Positions 25,809 to 35,170 of a stretch of 64,000 bases of DNA are shown piece by piece. A program made the translations under genes and the position numbers. Below the pieces are notes generated by a model. That model worked only from the letters and a program-made list of their open reading frames with translations, did no database searches and had not been told where the DNA came from. Position 1 is the stretch's first letter; each line of letters starts with the position of its first letter. The stretch lies in the NCBI RefSeq assembly GCF_000015045.1, contig NC_008609.1, positions 3,585,501 through 3,649,500 on the forward strand, given 5' to 3'. The stretch is from Pelobacter propionicus DSM 2379 (GTDB lineage: Bacteria; Desulfobacterota; Desulfuromonadia; Geobacterales; Pseudopelobacteraceae).

Positions 25809-26606
25809 ATGTCACGCCGCATATTCGCCATCATCGCCTGCCTGCTCTTGCTGAGCGCCTGCAGCACGGTACCGATCACCGGCAGATCCCAACTCAACCT
25901 GATCCCCGGCTCTTCCATGCTCTCCATGAGCCTGCAGCAGTACGACCAGTTCCTGAAAGAGCACAAGCTGAGCACCAACCAGGAGCAGACCCAGATGGTA
26001 AAACGGGTCGGGCTGAAAATACAGAATGCCGTCGAACGCTACTTCGCCTCCAACGGCCTCAGCAGCCAGCTGGCCAACTACAAGTGGGAGTTCAACCTGG
26101 TGGAGGACAAACAGCTCAATGCCTGGTGCATGCCGGGGGGCAAGGTGGTGGTCTACACCGGCATCCTGCCGGTGACCAAGGATGAAACCGGCCTGGCGGT
26201 GGTCATGGGGCATGAGATAGCCCACGCCATTGCCGAGCATGGCAACGAGCGCATGAGCCAGGGGCTGATGGCCCAGATGGGTGGTGTGGCCCTCTCCACG
26301 GCCCTGTCGACCCAACCGGCAGCGACGCAGCAACTCTGGATGGCAGCCTACGGCTTGGGTTCGCAGTACGGGGCGATCCTCCCCTACGGCCGCCTGCAGG
26401 AAAGCGAGGCCGATCACCTGGGGCTGATCTTCATGGCCATGGCCGGCTACTCCCCAAACGAAGCGGTGGGATTCTGGCAGCGCATGGCGGCCCAGAAGGG
26501 GGGAAATACGACACCGGAGTTTCTCAGCACCCACCCTGCGGACGCGACCCGCATCCAGAACATCCAGCGCCTGATACCCGAGGCGATGAAGTACTATCGA
26601 CCCTGA
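25809..26606 (+). CDS. M48-family metalloprotease, lipoprotein
   Basis: 265 aa. A lipoprotein signal (hydrophobic residues 5-17, lipobox LLSAC with Cys 18) directs it to the periplasmic side of a membrane. The M48 zinc motif is HEIAH at about 135-139, with the downstream ESEAD ligand/helper motif near 198-202. It is an LoiP/YggG-like single-domain peptidase without TPR repeats, likely acting in envelope protein quality control. An AGGAGG site lies about 6 nt before the ATG. It is followed 27 bp later by the convergent mqnD stop, so it is probably monocistronic. Confidence 0.93.
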   Translation: MSRRIFAIIACLLLLSACSTVPITGRSQLNLIPGSSMLSMSLQQYDQFLKEHKLSTNQEQTQMVKRVGLKIQNAVERYFASNGLSSQLANYKWEFNLVEDKQLNAWCMPGGKVVVYTGILPVTKDETGLAVVMGHEIAHAIAEHGNERMSQGLMAQMGGVALSTALSTQPAATQQLWMAAYGLGSQYGAILPYGRLQESEADHLGLIFMAMAGYSPNEAVGFWQRMAAQKGGNTTPEFLSTHPADATRIQNIQRLIPEAMKYYRP

Positions 26607-26633
26607 GACGCTCCCGGCGGCGCAGACGTCCGG

Positions 26634-27488
26634 TCAGGGGTGCTGCTCTCCACAAAAAAGCGGCGCCCCGGACACCGGTATGATGCCTGCCCGCTCTCCC
26701 CGCTCCATCAGGCAGTGGATGGCCCGCACCCCCTCGTCCCCCAGGTCGACTGAGAAGTCATTGACGTAAAGTTGGATGTGGGCGGCGCAGACCTCCCTGC
26801 TCATCTCCTGGGCATGCTCGCCGATGTAGCGGGCCGCCTGCTCCGGGTGTGAGCGGGCAAATGCCACGCCGTCTGCCAGGGCGCGCTCCACCGCCGCGAT
26901 GGTCGCCCCCCCCAGGGAACGGCGGGCAACGATCCCCCCCAAGGGGATCGGCAGTCCGGTCTCCCCCTCCCACCACTCTCCCAGGTCCACCAGCTTGCGC
27001 AGGCCATACCCCTGGTAGGTGAAGCGGGATTCGTGGATGATCAGCCCGGCATCCGCATCTCCCCGCAACACCGCGTCCATGATCTCGTTGAAAGGCATCA
27101 CCAGGAAGTTCGTGAGCCCCGGATTGAACAGGCGCAGCAGTAGCAGGGCGGTGGTATAGCGACCCGGCACGGCGATGGTCTGGGAGCCCAGGTCGCAGGG
27201 ATCGATGCTCCGCGACGCCACCAGCAGTGGCCCGCAACCGCGCCCCAGGGCGCTGCCAGCGCGCAGCAGTGCATAGTCATCGCGGATATGCCCCAGGGCA
27301 TGGTAGGAGACCTTGCTCACATCCAACGCGCCGGCCAAGGCCAACCGGTTGAGGGTCTCCACATCCTCCAGACGCTCGCGATAGGAGATACCAGAGGTAT
27401 CCACCAGACCGTGTACCAGCGGATAGAACATGAAGGTGTCATTGGGGCAGGGTGAAAAGCCGAGCGAAAGGGTACGTTGTCCGTTCAT
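26634..27488 (-). CDS. mqnD: 1,4-dihydroxy-6-naphthoate synthase
   Basis: 284 aa. It converts cyclic dehypoxanthine futalosine to 1,4-dihydroxy-6-naphthoate in the futalosine route to menaquinone. The periplasmic-binding-protein-like MqnA/MqnD fold is shown by LGFSPCPNDTFMFYPLVHG at the N-terminus (the MqnD hallmark), DVSKVSYHALGHI, VPGRYTTALLLLRLF and LIIHESRFTYQGYGL. Start ATG 27488 has GGGAG just upstream; a longer frame reaching 27674 would run into sulP. It is the last gene of a peptidase-sulP-mqnD run, with a 58 bp gap after sulP. Confidence 0.93.
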   Translation of the reverse strand: MNGQRTLSLGFSPCPNDTFMFYPLVHGLVDTSGISYRERLEDVETLNRLALAGALDVSKVSYHALGHIRDDYALLRAGSALGRGCGPLLVASRSIDPCDLGSQTIAVPGRYTTALLLLRLFNPGLTNFLVMPFNEIMDAVLRGDADAGLIIHESRFTYQGYGLRKLVDLGEWWEGETGLPIPLGGIVARRSLGGATIAAVERALADGVAFARSHPEQAARYIGEHAQEMSREVCAAHIQLYVNDFSVDLGDEGVRAIHCLMERGERAGIIPVSGAPLFCGEQHP

Positions 27489-27546
27489 GGGTACTCCCGA
27501 GAGGGTATGGGGGACGGCTCGACCAGGAGGGGGTGGGACTACCGGC

Positions 27547-29319
27547 TCAGGCAACCGGCAGATCCACATCCTCCCAGTCGATCCAGTCCACGTGGAATGT
27601 GTCCACATAGCGGTCCACGGCCTGCCCGATGGTGGGAAAGAAATTTTTCGTTCCCAGCTGGGTAAACAGGCCATAGCGTTTGAGATGGTCCTTGACCGGC
27701 CCCTTCATCTGGGCAAAGCAGAGCTCGATGCCTGAACGCTCCAGTTCGTCATCCAGTTCGGCCAGCACGTCGGCGGCCGTGATATCAATATCGGTAACCG
27801 GCTCGGCCGCCACCACAATCCACCTGGTGGGCGTGGGGGCACAGGAGACCGCCCTGAGCGCCTGCTCGCGGAATATCTCGGCGTTGGCGAAGAACAGGGG
27901 GGCATCCCAGCGGAAGAGCACCAGCCCCGGAATCTGCCGCGCCTCGGGGTGGCGGGTTATGTCGTGGTACCCTTTCATGCCATCGATGCGCCCCAGGACG
28001 GCGCAGTAGGGACGCCAGGCACGCCAGATGAAAGCCAGAAGCGCCATGCCCACGGCGATGAAGATCCCCTGGATGACCCCCAGAAAGACCACCCCCAGGA
28101 AACAGACCAGGGAGAGGTAGAACTCTCCCCGCCGCACTCCGTACAGCCGTCTGACCGCGGAGACCTCAACCATGGAACTACAGGCGAAGATAACCACCGC
28201 CCCCAGGGCCGCCGTGGGGAGCTGTCGCATCAGACCGGGAGTGAAGAGCAGCAGCAGGGCGATGAGCAGCGCGCCCACCACGCCGGTCATCTGGGTCCTG
28301 GCGCCGGCCGATTCCGCCACCGGTGTGCGGGAGGCGCTGCAGCTCACCGGAAAGCCCTGGAAGAGGCCGCAGGCCAGGTTGGCAAAGCCAAGGGCGACCA
28401 GTTCCTGGTTGTCATCCACGTAATAGCCGCCGCGCAGGGCGTAGATGCGCGACAGCACGCTCATCTCGGCGATGCTGACCAAAGCGATAGCCAGGGCGCC
28501 GGCACAGAGGGAAATCCATTCCGCGGGGCTGGATACCGGAATGCGGAATGCCGGCAGCCCCTGGGGCAGGGCCCCCACCACCGCCACCTGCGCCAGGGGA
28601 AGCAGCGTCACGGCCAGGGTGGCGGCGATCAGGGCTGCCAGGACCCCGGGAAAGCGCGGGGACCAGCGCTTAGCGCCGAACATGATCCCCAGGCAGGCGA
28701 GGCCAACCAGACAGGCGGTGGGGTTGACCATCCTGTCCCGCACCCCACGCGTAAGGCCGGCGGCCAGACTCAGGAAACTGTCCCCCTTGACCGAAAAACC
28801 GAGGATCTTGGGGAGCTGCCCCAGCATCAGGGTCAGGGCGATACCGTTCATGTATCCGTAGCGGATCGGCTTGGAGAGCAGGTCGGTTATGAACCCGAAG
28901 CGGGCGATGCCGGCCAGGACGCAGAGAACGCCGGACATGAGGGCCAAGAGCGCGGCAAGGAGCGCGGCGCGACCGGCGTCACCCGCTGCCAGGGGGATGA
29001 CCGTGGCGCCCACCAGCGCCGCAAGTGCCGAATCCGGCCCCAGCACCAGGATGCGGCTCGGCCCCAAGAGTGCGTACGCCACCATCGGCACGATGGTGGC
29101 GTACAGGCCGCAGATAAGAGGCAGGCCGGCTGCTTCGGCATAGCCGATTCCCACCGGCGCCATCAGTGCCGCCAGCACCACCCCCGCCGCCAGATCGCGC
29201 GTAAGCAGGTGCCGGTCGTAGCGCCGCAGCACGGCCACTCCCGGCAGCCAGCGACGCACGTTGACCGTACGGACGCTACGGATCAGGGTGGCGACCGTCT
29301 CCGGAGCGTTCAGGGACAT
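27547..29319 (-). CDS. SulP-family anion transporter with STAS domain
   Basis: 590 aa inner-membrane permease. The N-terminal two thirds contain about 10-12 hydrophobic segments, beginning LAAGVVLAALMAPVGIGYAEAAGLP, the SulP N-terminal signature. The C-terminus (about 440-570) is a cytoplasmic STAS domain with VLFRWDAPLFFANAEIFREQ and VDIDITAADVLAELDDELE-like blocks. SulP proteins carry sulfate, bicarbonate or dicarboxylates; the substrate cannot be assigned from sequence here. It is 27 bp downstream of the peptidase gene and probably co-transcribed. Confidence 0.93.
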   Translation of the reverse strand: MSLNAPETVATLIRSVRTVNVRRWLPGVAVLRRYDRHLLTRDLAAGVVLAALMAPVGIGYAEAAGLPLICGLYATIVPMVAYALLGPSRILVLGPDSALAALVGATVIPLAAGDAGRAALLAALLALMSGVLCVLAGIARFGFITDLLSKPIRYGYMNGIALTLMLGQLPKILGFSVKGDSFLSLAAGLTRGVRDRMVNPTACLVGLACLGIMFGAKRWSPRFPGVLAALIAATLAVTLLPLAQVAVVGALPQGLPAFRIPVSSPAEWISLCAGALAIALVSIAEMSVLSRIYALRGGYYVDDNQELVALGFANLACGLFQGFPVSCSASRTPVAESAGARTQMTGVVGALLIALLLLFTPGLMRQLPTAALGAVVIFACSSMVEVSAVRRLYGVRRGEFYLSLVCFLGVVFLGVIQGIFIAVGMALLAFIWRAWRPYCAVLGRIDGMKGYHDITRHPEARQIPGLVLFRWDAPLFFANAEIFREQALRAVSCAPTPTRWIVVAAEPVTDIDITAADVLAELDDELERSGIELCFAQMKGPVKDHLKRYGLFTQLGTKNFFPTIGQAVDRYVDTFHVDWIDWEDVDLPVA

Positions 29320-29346
29320 ACCCGGTCAATGGGACGCTTCGCCATG

Positions 29347-30501
29347 CTAGACCAGCAGGTTTCCGTCATCGATGATCACCATCTCGCTGCCATCGGCCAT
29401 CACTGCCGTCAGGGTGGGGCGATAGAAGACGTAGTCCTCATGAAAGGGGGCGCTGACCGTACCGCCAAAGCCGGTGTTGTCCCCCAGGGCGATGTGGATC
29501 GTGCCCAGTATCTTCTCCGCCTCCAGCACGTTGTCGGGGCGACTGGCCCGGTCATTGGTGCCGATGCCCAATTCGGCGATGTTGCGGCAGGTGGCGTTCT
29601 CGGCGAACCTGGCCTCCAGCATCCCCCTCTGCTGCTCGTCCCCCTCCATGGCAATCACCACCCCCCGTTCAACGGTACAACACAGTGGCTGCTCCAGCTT
29701 GCGGGTCGGCCCCCACTCGATCACCATCACGCCACTGCTCTCCCCCTCCAACGGCGCCAGGTAGACCTCTCCGGCAGGCAGGTTTCCGAAACTCCCCGGA
29801 GCGATCAGCAGGCCGTCGTCCCCCTCGGCGTTGCGTCCCCGCTTGCTTATGCGCATGTCCGTGCCGTTGGGCGTGCGGACCAGTAGCCAGTCGGCCCGGT
29901 TGACCGCCTGCGCCAAGCGGGCCGTGCGGGCCGCCAGGGCCTGCCAGTCAACGGTCATGGAGCCGTGGAACATGTCCGGGTCGAAATGCGGCAGACTGGC
30001 GAAGCGGGCGCCGGTATCGTTGGCCAGGGCCCGGTAGCGGGTGTGGCTGGTTGAGTTGTTGCTCATGGCGATGATGACATCGGCCGCATCCTGCCGAAGG
30101 TCCAGCACGATCCGCCTGGCACGGGAGAGGTCATCGTCCGTGGCCTGCTTAGCCAGCAGCTTCTCCAGCAGTCCGGCCCGGACCAGTTCGTCCACCGCAG
30201 CTTCGCCGAAGGTGGCCCGCCAGAGCGTCTCGGGCGGCTCGACCCCCGACGCAGAGGTGGCCGGAAACTCCACGAAACAGGCGTTGCCCCAGCAGCTCCC
30301 GGCGAATTCGGCGGCAGCACGGGCAGTGGCGTTCAGACACAGCCGGCGGTCGCGGTCGATGTCGGCCAGCGTTTCATCATCGCGGATGGTGTCGCTAAAG
30401 ACCAGCACCCGCTCCCATTCCCCGGCCTCGGCAGAACAGTAGGGGCGCATACCCATGTTGATTTCGAAGAGTGACCTGAATGCTCCCTCAAGACTGTTCA
30501 T
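29347..30501 (-). CDS. M29-like aminopeptidase family protein
   Basis: 384 aa. The C-terminal half has the features of thermophilic aminopeptidases (M29): metal-ligand-like blocks VIEWGPTRKLEQPL, AELGIGTNDRA, EKILGTIHIALGDNTGFGG and FHEDYVFYRPT, in the expected order. Members are dinuclear metal exopeptidases, but several homologues are uncharacterised. Start ATG 30501 is chosen with AGGAG about 9 nt upstream; the open frame extends much further without homology. It heads the peptidase-sulP-mqnD run and is divergent from the radical SAM gene. Confidence 0.75.
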   Translation of the reverse strand: MNSLEGAFRSLFEINMGMRPYCSAEAGEWERVLVFSDTIRDDETLADIDRDRRLCLNATARAAAEFAGSCWGNACFVEFPATSASGVEPPETLWRATFGEAAVDELVRAGLLEKLLAKQATDDDLSRARRIVLDLRQDAADVIIAMSNNSTSHTRYRALANDTGARFASLPHFDPDMFHGSMTVDWQALAARTARLAQAVNRADWLLVRTPNGTDMRISKRGRNAEGDDGLLIAPGSFGNLPAGEVYLAPLEGESSGVMVIEWGPTRKLEQPLCCTVERGVVIAMEGDEQQRGMLEARFAENATCRNIAELGIGTNDRASRPDNVLEAEKILGTIHIALGDNTGFGGTVSAPFHEDYVFYRPTLTAVMADGSEMVIIDDGNLLV

Positions 30502-30737
30502 GTCCGTTTTTCTCCTGGCTAAGATAGGGCAAGCGACATCTTCTATAGCACAGAAACAACAGGGAGGGAACAGCATCGACGCCACCCCGGCCCTGATTTC
30601 CCTTGCCTCGCGAGGCGCCACTGTGCAACCATGCGTGCGGCGCGGAGGCACGGTCCGCATCCGTCTCCGCGCTGCCAGACACTCCACCCTTTTCCCGGGG
30701 CGGGGGGAACGGCAATCGTCTGCAAGGGGAGTCAACC

Positions 30738-32429
30738 ATGAGCAGGAGGGCAAAAACCAGGCGGGTCGACCCGCTGGCGGAGGAGCGCACTCTCTGCCAG
30801 AGCAGCCGCGAGCGCGCCCTTTTGAAGATGTGCGTCGTCTACCCCAACCACTACCGGACCGCCATGAGCAGCCTGGGATTCCAGACCGTGTACCGCCTGC
30901 TGACCACCACGCCCGGCATCCACTGCGAACGAGCCTTCCTGCCGGAACGGGACGACCTTGAGGAGCAGCGCCGCAGCGGCCTGCCACTGCTCTCCCTGGA
31001 GGGGAGGCGCCCCCTGTCCGATTTCGACCTGATCGCTTTTTCCACCTCCTTCGAGCCGGACTACGTCAACCTGCCGCTCATGCTCGACCTTGCCCGCATC
31101 CCGCTCTACAGCCACCAGCGGGACGAATCCCTCCCCCTGGTCATGGCGGGAGGGGCGGCCCTGTTCCTCAACCCGGAGCCGGTGGCTGATTTTCTGGACC
31201 TGGTCTGCATCGGCGAGGGGGAGGAGATCCTCCCCTCCCTGGTTTCGACACTCATGGCGCCCACCAGTTCCGATCGCCGGGAGCTGTTGACAGCCCTCTC
31301 GCGGCTGCCCGGCATCTACGTCCCCCGCTTCCATCACCCGCGCTACGAGTCGGGCAGGCTGGCCGGCTTCGAGCACGATCCGGGCAGTGCCGGCTTCATC
31401 CCCCGAGTCAGCGCGGAACTGGAGCGCCACCCACCGGCGCAGACGGTGATCCTGACGGAGAACACCGAGTTCGGCGACATGTTTCTGGTGGAGGTGAGCC
31501 GCGGCTGCCCCCACGGCTGCCGTTTCTGCGGCGCCGGATTCATTTACGGCCGCTTCCGCCAGCAGCCCTACCAGGCCCTCGTGGACGCCATCGAGCGGGG
31601 CCTGGAGCACCGCGGGAAGATCGGCCTGGTGGGTGCGGCGGTCTCCGACTACCGCGACATCGGACGCCTCTGCCGCCATGTCGTGGAACGGGGCGCCAAG
31701 GTGTCGGTCTCCTCCCTGCGCATAGACCGGACCGACCCGGACATGCTGGACGCCCTGGTGGCATCCGGCCACAAGACCATCTCCCTGGCCCCCGAGGGAG
31801 GCTCCCAGCGATTGCGCGACCTGATCCGCAAGAATTTGACCGAGGAACAGATCCTGGATGCCTGCGAGCGGATCATCGCCCGCGACATCCTCAACCTGCG
31901 GCTCTACTTCATCATCGGCCTCCCCACGGAGACGGAAAGCGACCTGGAGGAACTGGTTCGCCTGGTCACGACCATCCGCCAGCGGGTGCTGGAACGGGGC
32001 CGGGCCAACCGCAGGCTGGGCACGATCACCCTCTCCATCAACCCCTTCATTCCCAAGCCGTTCACCCCCTTCCAGTGGTGCGGCATGGAAGCGCTCCCCT
32101 CACTGGAGGCCAAGGTGAAGTACCTGGAGCAGAGCCTGCGCGGTATGGCCAACCTGCAGCTCAAGGTGGAGAGCCTGAAGGGGTGCTACCTCCAGGCCCT
32201 GCTTTCCCGGGGGGACCGGCGCTGTTCGGCCCTTCTGGAGTTGATGGCCAGGGGGGCCAGCCTGAAGAAGGCAGCCAGGGACTGTGCCATGGACACGGAC
32301 GAACTGGTCCGACGCGCCATCCCGCTGGACGAACCGCTTCCCTGGGACCTGATCGGCAGCGCCGACAAGGAGCAGCTCAGGAAAGATTTTCAGTTGGCCT
32401 TCGGGACTAATGAAGATCGGACTGCCTGA
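30738..32429 (+). CDS. Radical SAM protein with B12-binding-like N-terminal domain
   Basis: 563 aa. The N-terminal region (CVVYPNHYRTAMSSLGFQTVY through AFSTSFEPDYVNL and CIGEGEEILP) resembles the cobalamin-binding-like domain found before many radical SAM cores. The 4Fe-4S motif is CPHGCRFCG, followed by GAAVSDY and APEGGSQRLRDLIRKN typical of the SAM barrel. The product class is unknown; related proteins are annotated only as uncharacterised radical SAM enzymes. GGGGAG lies 7 nt before ATG 30738. It is convergent with ftsZ, separated by the ftsZ terminator. Confidence 0.85.
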   Translation: MSRRAKTRRVDPLAEERTLCQSSRERALLKMCVVYPNHYRTAMSSLGFQTVYRLLTTTPGIHCERAFLPERDDLEEQRRSGLPLLSLEGRRPLSDFDLIAFSTSFEPDYVNLPLMLDLARIPLYSHQRDESLPLVMAGGAALFLNPEPVADFLDLVCIGEGEEILPSLVSTLMAPTSSDRRELLTALSRLPGIYVPRFHHPRYESGRLAGFEHDPGSAGFIPRVSAELERHPPAQTVILTENTEFGDMFLVEVSRGCPHGCRFCGAGFIYGRFRQQPYQALVDAIERGLEHRGKIGLVGAAVSDYRDIGRLCRHVVERGAKVSVSSLRIDRTDPDMLDALVASGHKTISLAPEGGSQRLRDLIRKNLTEEQILDACERIIARDILNLRLYFIIGLPTETESDLEELVRLVTTIRQRVLERGRANRRLGTITLSINPFIPKPFTPFQWCGMEALPSLEAKVKYLEQSLRGMANLQLKVESLKGCYLQALLSRGDRRCSALLELMARGASLKKAARDCAMDTDELVRRAIPLDEPLPWDLIGSADKEQLRKDFQLAFGTNEDRTA

Positions 32430-32469
32430 GCGCACGCTGATCCTGTCGAAGCAGGGGCGGATGACGGGC

Positions 32470-32512
32470 AAAAAAAACCCGGCTCTCAAGGAAGGGGGAA
32501 CAGAGAGCCGGG
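32470..32512 (-). terminator. Intrinsic terminator after ftsZ
   Basis: On the minus strand a perfect 10-bp GC-rich stem (CCCGGCTCTC with GAGAGCCGGG, 15-nt loop) is followed by eight T. It lies 41 bp past the ftsZ stop and marks the end of the dcw cluster. Confidence 0.9.
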
Positions 32513-32552
32513 CGCAGGGGGGATGTGCATTCCCCCCGGGAAAGGAAAGAGA

Positions 32553-33731
32553 TCAGTCGACGGACTTCCTCAGGAAGGTGGGGATGTCGTACTGGTCTTC
32601 GTTCTCTTCGGAATAGGGGGCAAGGTTGACCTGGGGACGGATGCGGCTGACCCCTTCCGTCTGCTGACGGTCGCGCTTGTAGGTAGGGATATCCAGGATG
32701 TTCTTGGCGGGGGTTGCCTTTTCCATCAACGGCATGGCGCTCTTGCGCAGGTCACGACCGGCCTCGGCGTCGAAGCGGTCGCCGAACCCGGTGGCGATGA
32801 CCGTCACCTTGATGGTCTCGCCCAGGTTGTCGTCCCTGACGACACCGATCTTTATGTTGGCCTCGGGATGCACCTTCTCGTGAACGATGCGGTTAACCGT
32901 ATTGTAGTCGTCCATGGTCATCTGGTCCGAGCCGGTGATATTCACCAGCACACCCTTGGCGCCGGAGATGTCGTTGTCCTCCAAGAGCGGGCTGGAGATG
33001 GCGCAGTTGACTGCGTCGGCAGCGCGGTTCTCGCCGGTACCGGTGCCGATGCCCATCATGGCCATGCCGCGCACGCTCATGACGGTCTCCACGTCGGCGA
33101 AGTCCAGGTTCATCAGGCCGGTGGAGGTAATCAGCTCGGATATGCCTTGCACGGCCTGGCGGAGCACGTCGTCGGACGGCTTGAAGGCGTCGAACAGCGA
33201 CATGTTCTTGCTGGCCATGCTGATCAGACGGTCGTTGGGGATGATGATCAGTGAGTCAACGTGTTTCTTCAGTTCGTTGATGCCCCGATCGGCCTGGTCC
33301 ATGCGTGCCTTGCCCTCATAGGTGAACGGCTTTGTGACCACCCCTACGGTCAGGGCGCCGGACTCGCGGGCCACCTCGGCGATAACCGGAGCCGCGCCGG
33401 TTCCGGTGCCTCCGCCCATGCCGGCGGCGATGAAGACCAAGTCGGCACCCTTCATGGTTTCCTGCAGCGTATCGCGATCTTCCTGGGCCGCATTCATCCC
33501 CACTTCCGGCTTGGAGCCCGCGCCAAGCCCCTTGGTCAGTTCGCGACCAAGCTGGATCTTGACCGGCGCCTTGGAGATACGCAGGGACTGCGCATCGGTA
33601 TTGGCAACGACAAAATCCACCTTCTCCAGTGTACTGGCGATCATGGTGTTCACGGCATTTCCGCCACCTCCGCCCACACCGACAACTTTTATGACTGCGC
33701 CCTGCTCTATGGTTTCATCATACTCGAACAT
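32553..33731 (-). CDS. ftsZ: Cell division protein FtsZ
   Basis: 392 aa tubulin-like GTPase that forms the division ring. The N-terminal IKVVGVGGGGGNAVNTM, the tubulin signature GGGTGTGAAPVIAE, and the T7 loop region NIKIGVVRD/ATGFGDRF are all present. The C-terminus ends in the conserved interaction peptide YDIPTFLRKSVD, which binds FtsA and other partners. It is the last gene of the dcw cluster, separated from ftsA by 162 bp that may hold its own promoter, and followed by an intrinsic terminator. Confidence 0.98.
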   Translation of the reverse strand: MFEYDETIEQGAVIKVVGVGGGGGNAVNTMIASTLEKVDFVVANTDAQSLRISKAPVKIQLGRELTKGLGAGSKPEVGMNAAQEDRDTLQETMKGADLVFIAAGMGGGTGTGAAPVIAEVARESGALTVGVVTKPFTYEGKARMDQADRGINELKKHVDSLIIIPNDRLISMASKNMSLFDAFKPSDDVLRQAVQGISELITSTGLMNLDFADVETVMSVRGMAMMGIGTGTGENRAADAVNCAISSPLLEDNDISGAKGVLVNITGSDQMTMDDYNTVNRIVHEKVHPEANIKIGVVRDDNLGETIKVTVIATGFGDRFDAEAGRDLRKSAMPLMEKATPAKNILDIPTYKRDRQQTEGVSRIRPQVNLAPYSEENEDQYDIPTFLRKSVD

Positions 33732-33780
33732 CCCCGTTCCTCCCTTCGGTCAGTAGCCCTCGCCGCGCTGCTCAACTTTA

Positions 33781-33809
33781 AGCATATTTTCATCCGTTTT
33801 GGAAGTAAA
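33781..33809 (-). promoter_or_regulatory. Possible ftsZ-proximal promoter
   Basis: In the 162 bp ftsA-ftsZ gap, TTTACT (33804-33809) and TATGCT (33781-33786) are spaced 17 bp on the minus strand in an otherwise AT-rich patch. Internal ftsZ promoters are common in other bacteria, but the match here is only moderate. Confidence 0.25.
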
Positions 33810-33893
33810 AAACCGTCTCACCAGCCCACAAAATAACCGTGCCAGCATTCCTCACCCGGGCTGTCCCGACCGGCGTAGAGGTGATGCCTTTCC

Positions 33894-35132
33894 CTAGAAG
33901 AATTCACCGAACCAGGACTTCATCCTGCCCAGCACGGAACCGAACAGCTTGTTCTCCGGCTTGACGCTGGGGAACTCCCGGGCGCCCGAATTGCGGCTGC
34001 CATAGACCACCAGGCCGACGCCGGTGGCGTACACCGGAGAGTTGACCACGTCGATCAGGCCGCCGATGCGCTGGGGCACGCCGCGCCGCACCGGCAGATT
34101 GAAAATCTGCTCGGCCAGCTCCGGCATTCCCTCCAGGATGCTGGTTCCGCCGGTGATGACCACGCCGGAGGCGATGGAGTCCTCCAGGCCGGACTTGATG
34201 ATCTCGCGGTTGACCAGGGAGAAGATCTCCTCCACCCGGGGTCCCAGGATCTCGCAGAGCACGTTGCGGGACAGTTCCCGCGGCTTACGGCCGCCCACGC
34301 TGGGCACCTCGATCTTGTCATCCTTGCCCACCAGACTGGACAGGCAGCAGCCGTATTTCTGCTTGATCTTCTCGGCCTCGGCCATGGGGGTGCGCAGGCC
34401 GACGGCGATATCGTTGGTCAGGTGGTTACCCCCCAGGGAGAGCACCGAGGTGTACTTGATAGCCCCGTCGGCGAAGATGGCGATGTCGGTGGTGCCGCCG
34501 CCGATATCCACCAGGCAGACTCCCAGCTCTTTTTCATCGGCCGACAGCACCGCCTCGGAAGAGGCCAGCTGTTCAAGCACGATGTCTGCCACGTCCAGGC
34601 CGGTGCGGTTGCAGGACTTGACGATATTCTGGGCGCTGGCAACGGCGCCGGTGACGATGTGCACCTTGGCCTCCAGCCGCACGCCGCTCATGCCCAAAGG
34701 CTCGCGGATGCCGTCCTGCTCGTCGATGATGAACTCCTGGGGCAGGATATGGATCACCTCGCGGTCCATGGGGATGGCGATTGCCTTGGCCGCGTCGATC
34801 ACCCGGCGGATATCCTCCTGGTTGACCTCGCGATTTTTGATGGCGATGACCCCCTGGGAGTTGGTTCCCCGTATATGGCCGCCGGCGATGCCGGCATAGA
34901 CCGACTTGATCTCGCATCCCGCCATCAGCTCGGCCTCATTGATCGCCTTGCGTATGGCGCCTACGGTGCTCTCGATGTTGATCACCACTCCCCGGCGCAG
35001 GCCGCTGGAAGGACTGGTTCCGATGCCGACGATGTCGATGCCGTCCTCGGTTACGTTACCAACGATTGCGCAGATCTTGGTTGTGCCGATATCAAGTCCG
35101 ACTATAAGATTGTCTCTTCGCGTTGCTGACAT
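33894..35132 (-). CDS. ftsA: Cell division protein FtsA
   Basis: 412 aa actin-like ATPase that ties FtsZ to the membrane. The phosphate-1 motif is VGLDIGTTKICAI, with phosphate-2 VCLVDIGGGTTDIAIF and the adenosine motif VVITGGTSILEGM. The C-terminus carries an amphipathic, hydrophobic-basic membrane-targeting helix (VLGRMKSWFGEFF). It is 38 bp downstream of ftsQ in the dcw cluster. Confidence 0.98.
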   Translation of the reverse strand: MSATRRDNLIVGLDIGTTKICAIVGNVTEDGIDIVGIGTSPSSGLRRGVVINIESTVGAIRKAINEAELMAGCEIKSVYAGIAGGHIRGTNSQGVIAIKNREVNQEDIRRVIDAAKAIAIPMDREVIHILPQEFIIDEQDGIREPLGMSGVRLEAKVHIVTGAVASAQNIVKSCNRTGLDVADIVLEQLASSEAVLSADEKELGVCLVDIGGGTTDIAIFADGAIKYTSVLSLGGNHLTNDIAVGLRTPMAEAEKIKQKYGCCLSSLVGKDDKIEVPSVGGRKPRELSRNVLCEILGPRVEEIFSLVNREIIKSGLEDSIASGVVITGGTSILEGMPELAEQIFNLPVRRGVPQRIGGLIDVVNSPVYATGVGLVVYGSRNSGAREFPSVKPENKLFGSVLGRMKSWFGEFF

Positions 35133-35170
35133 GCTTCCCCCTGCCTGTCCTGTGACGTCATGTATTTTGA

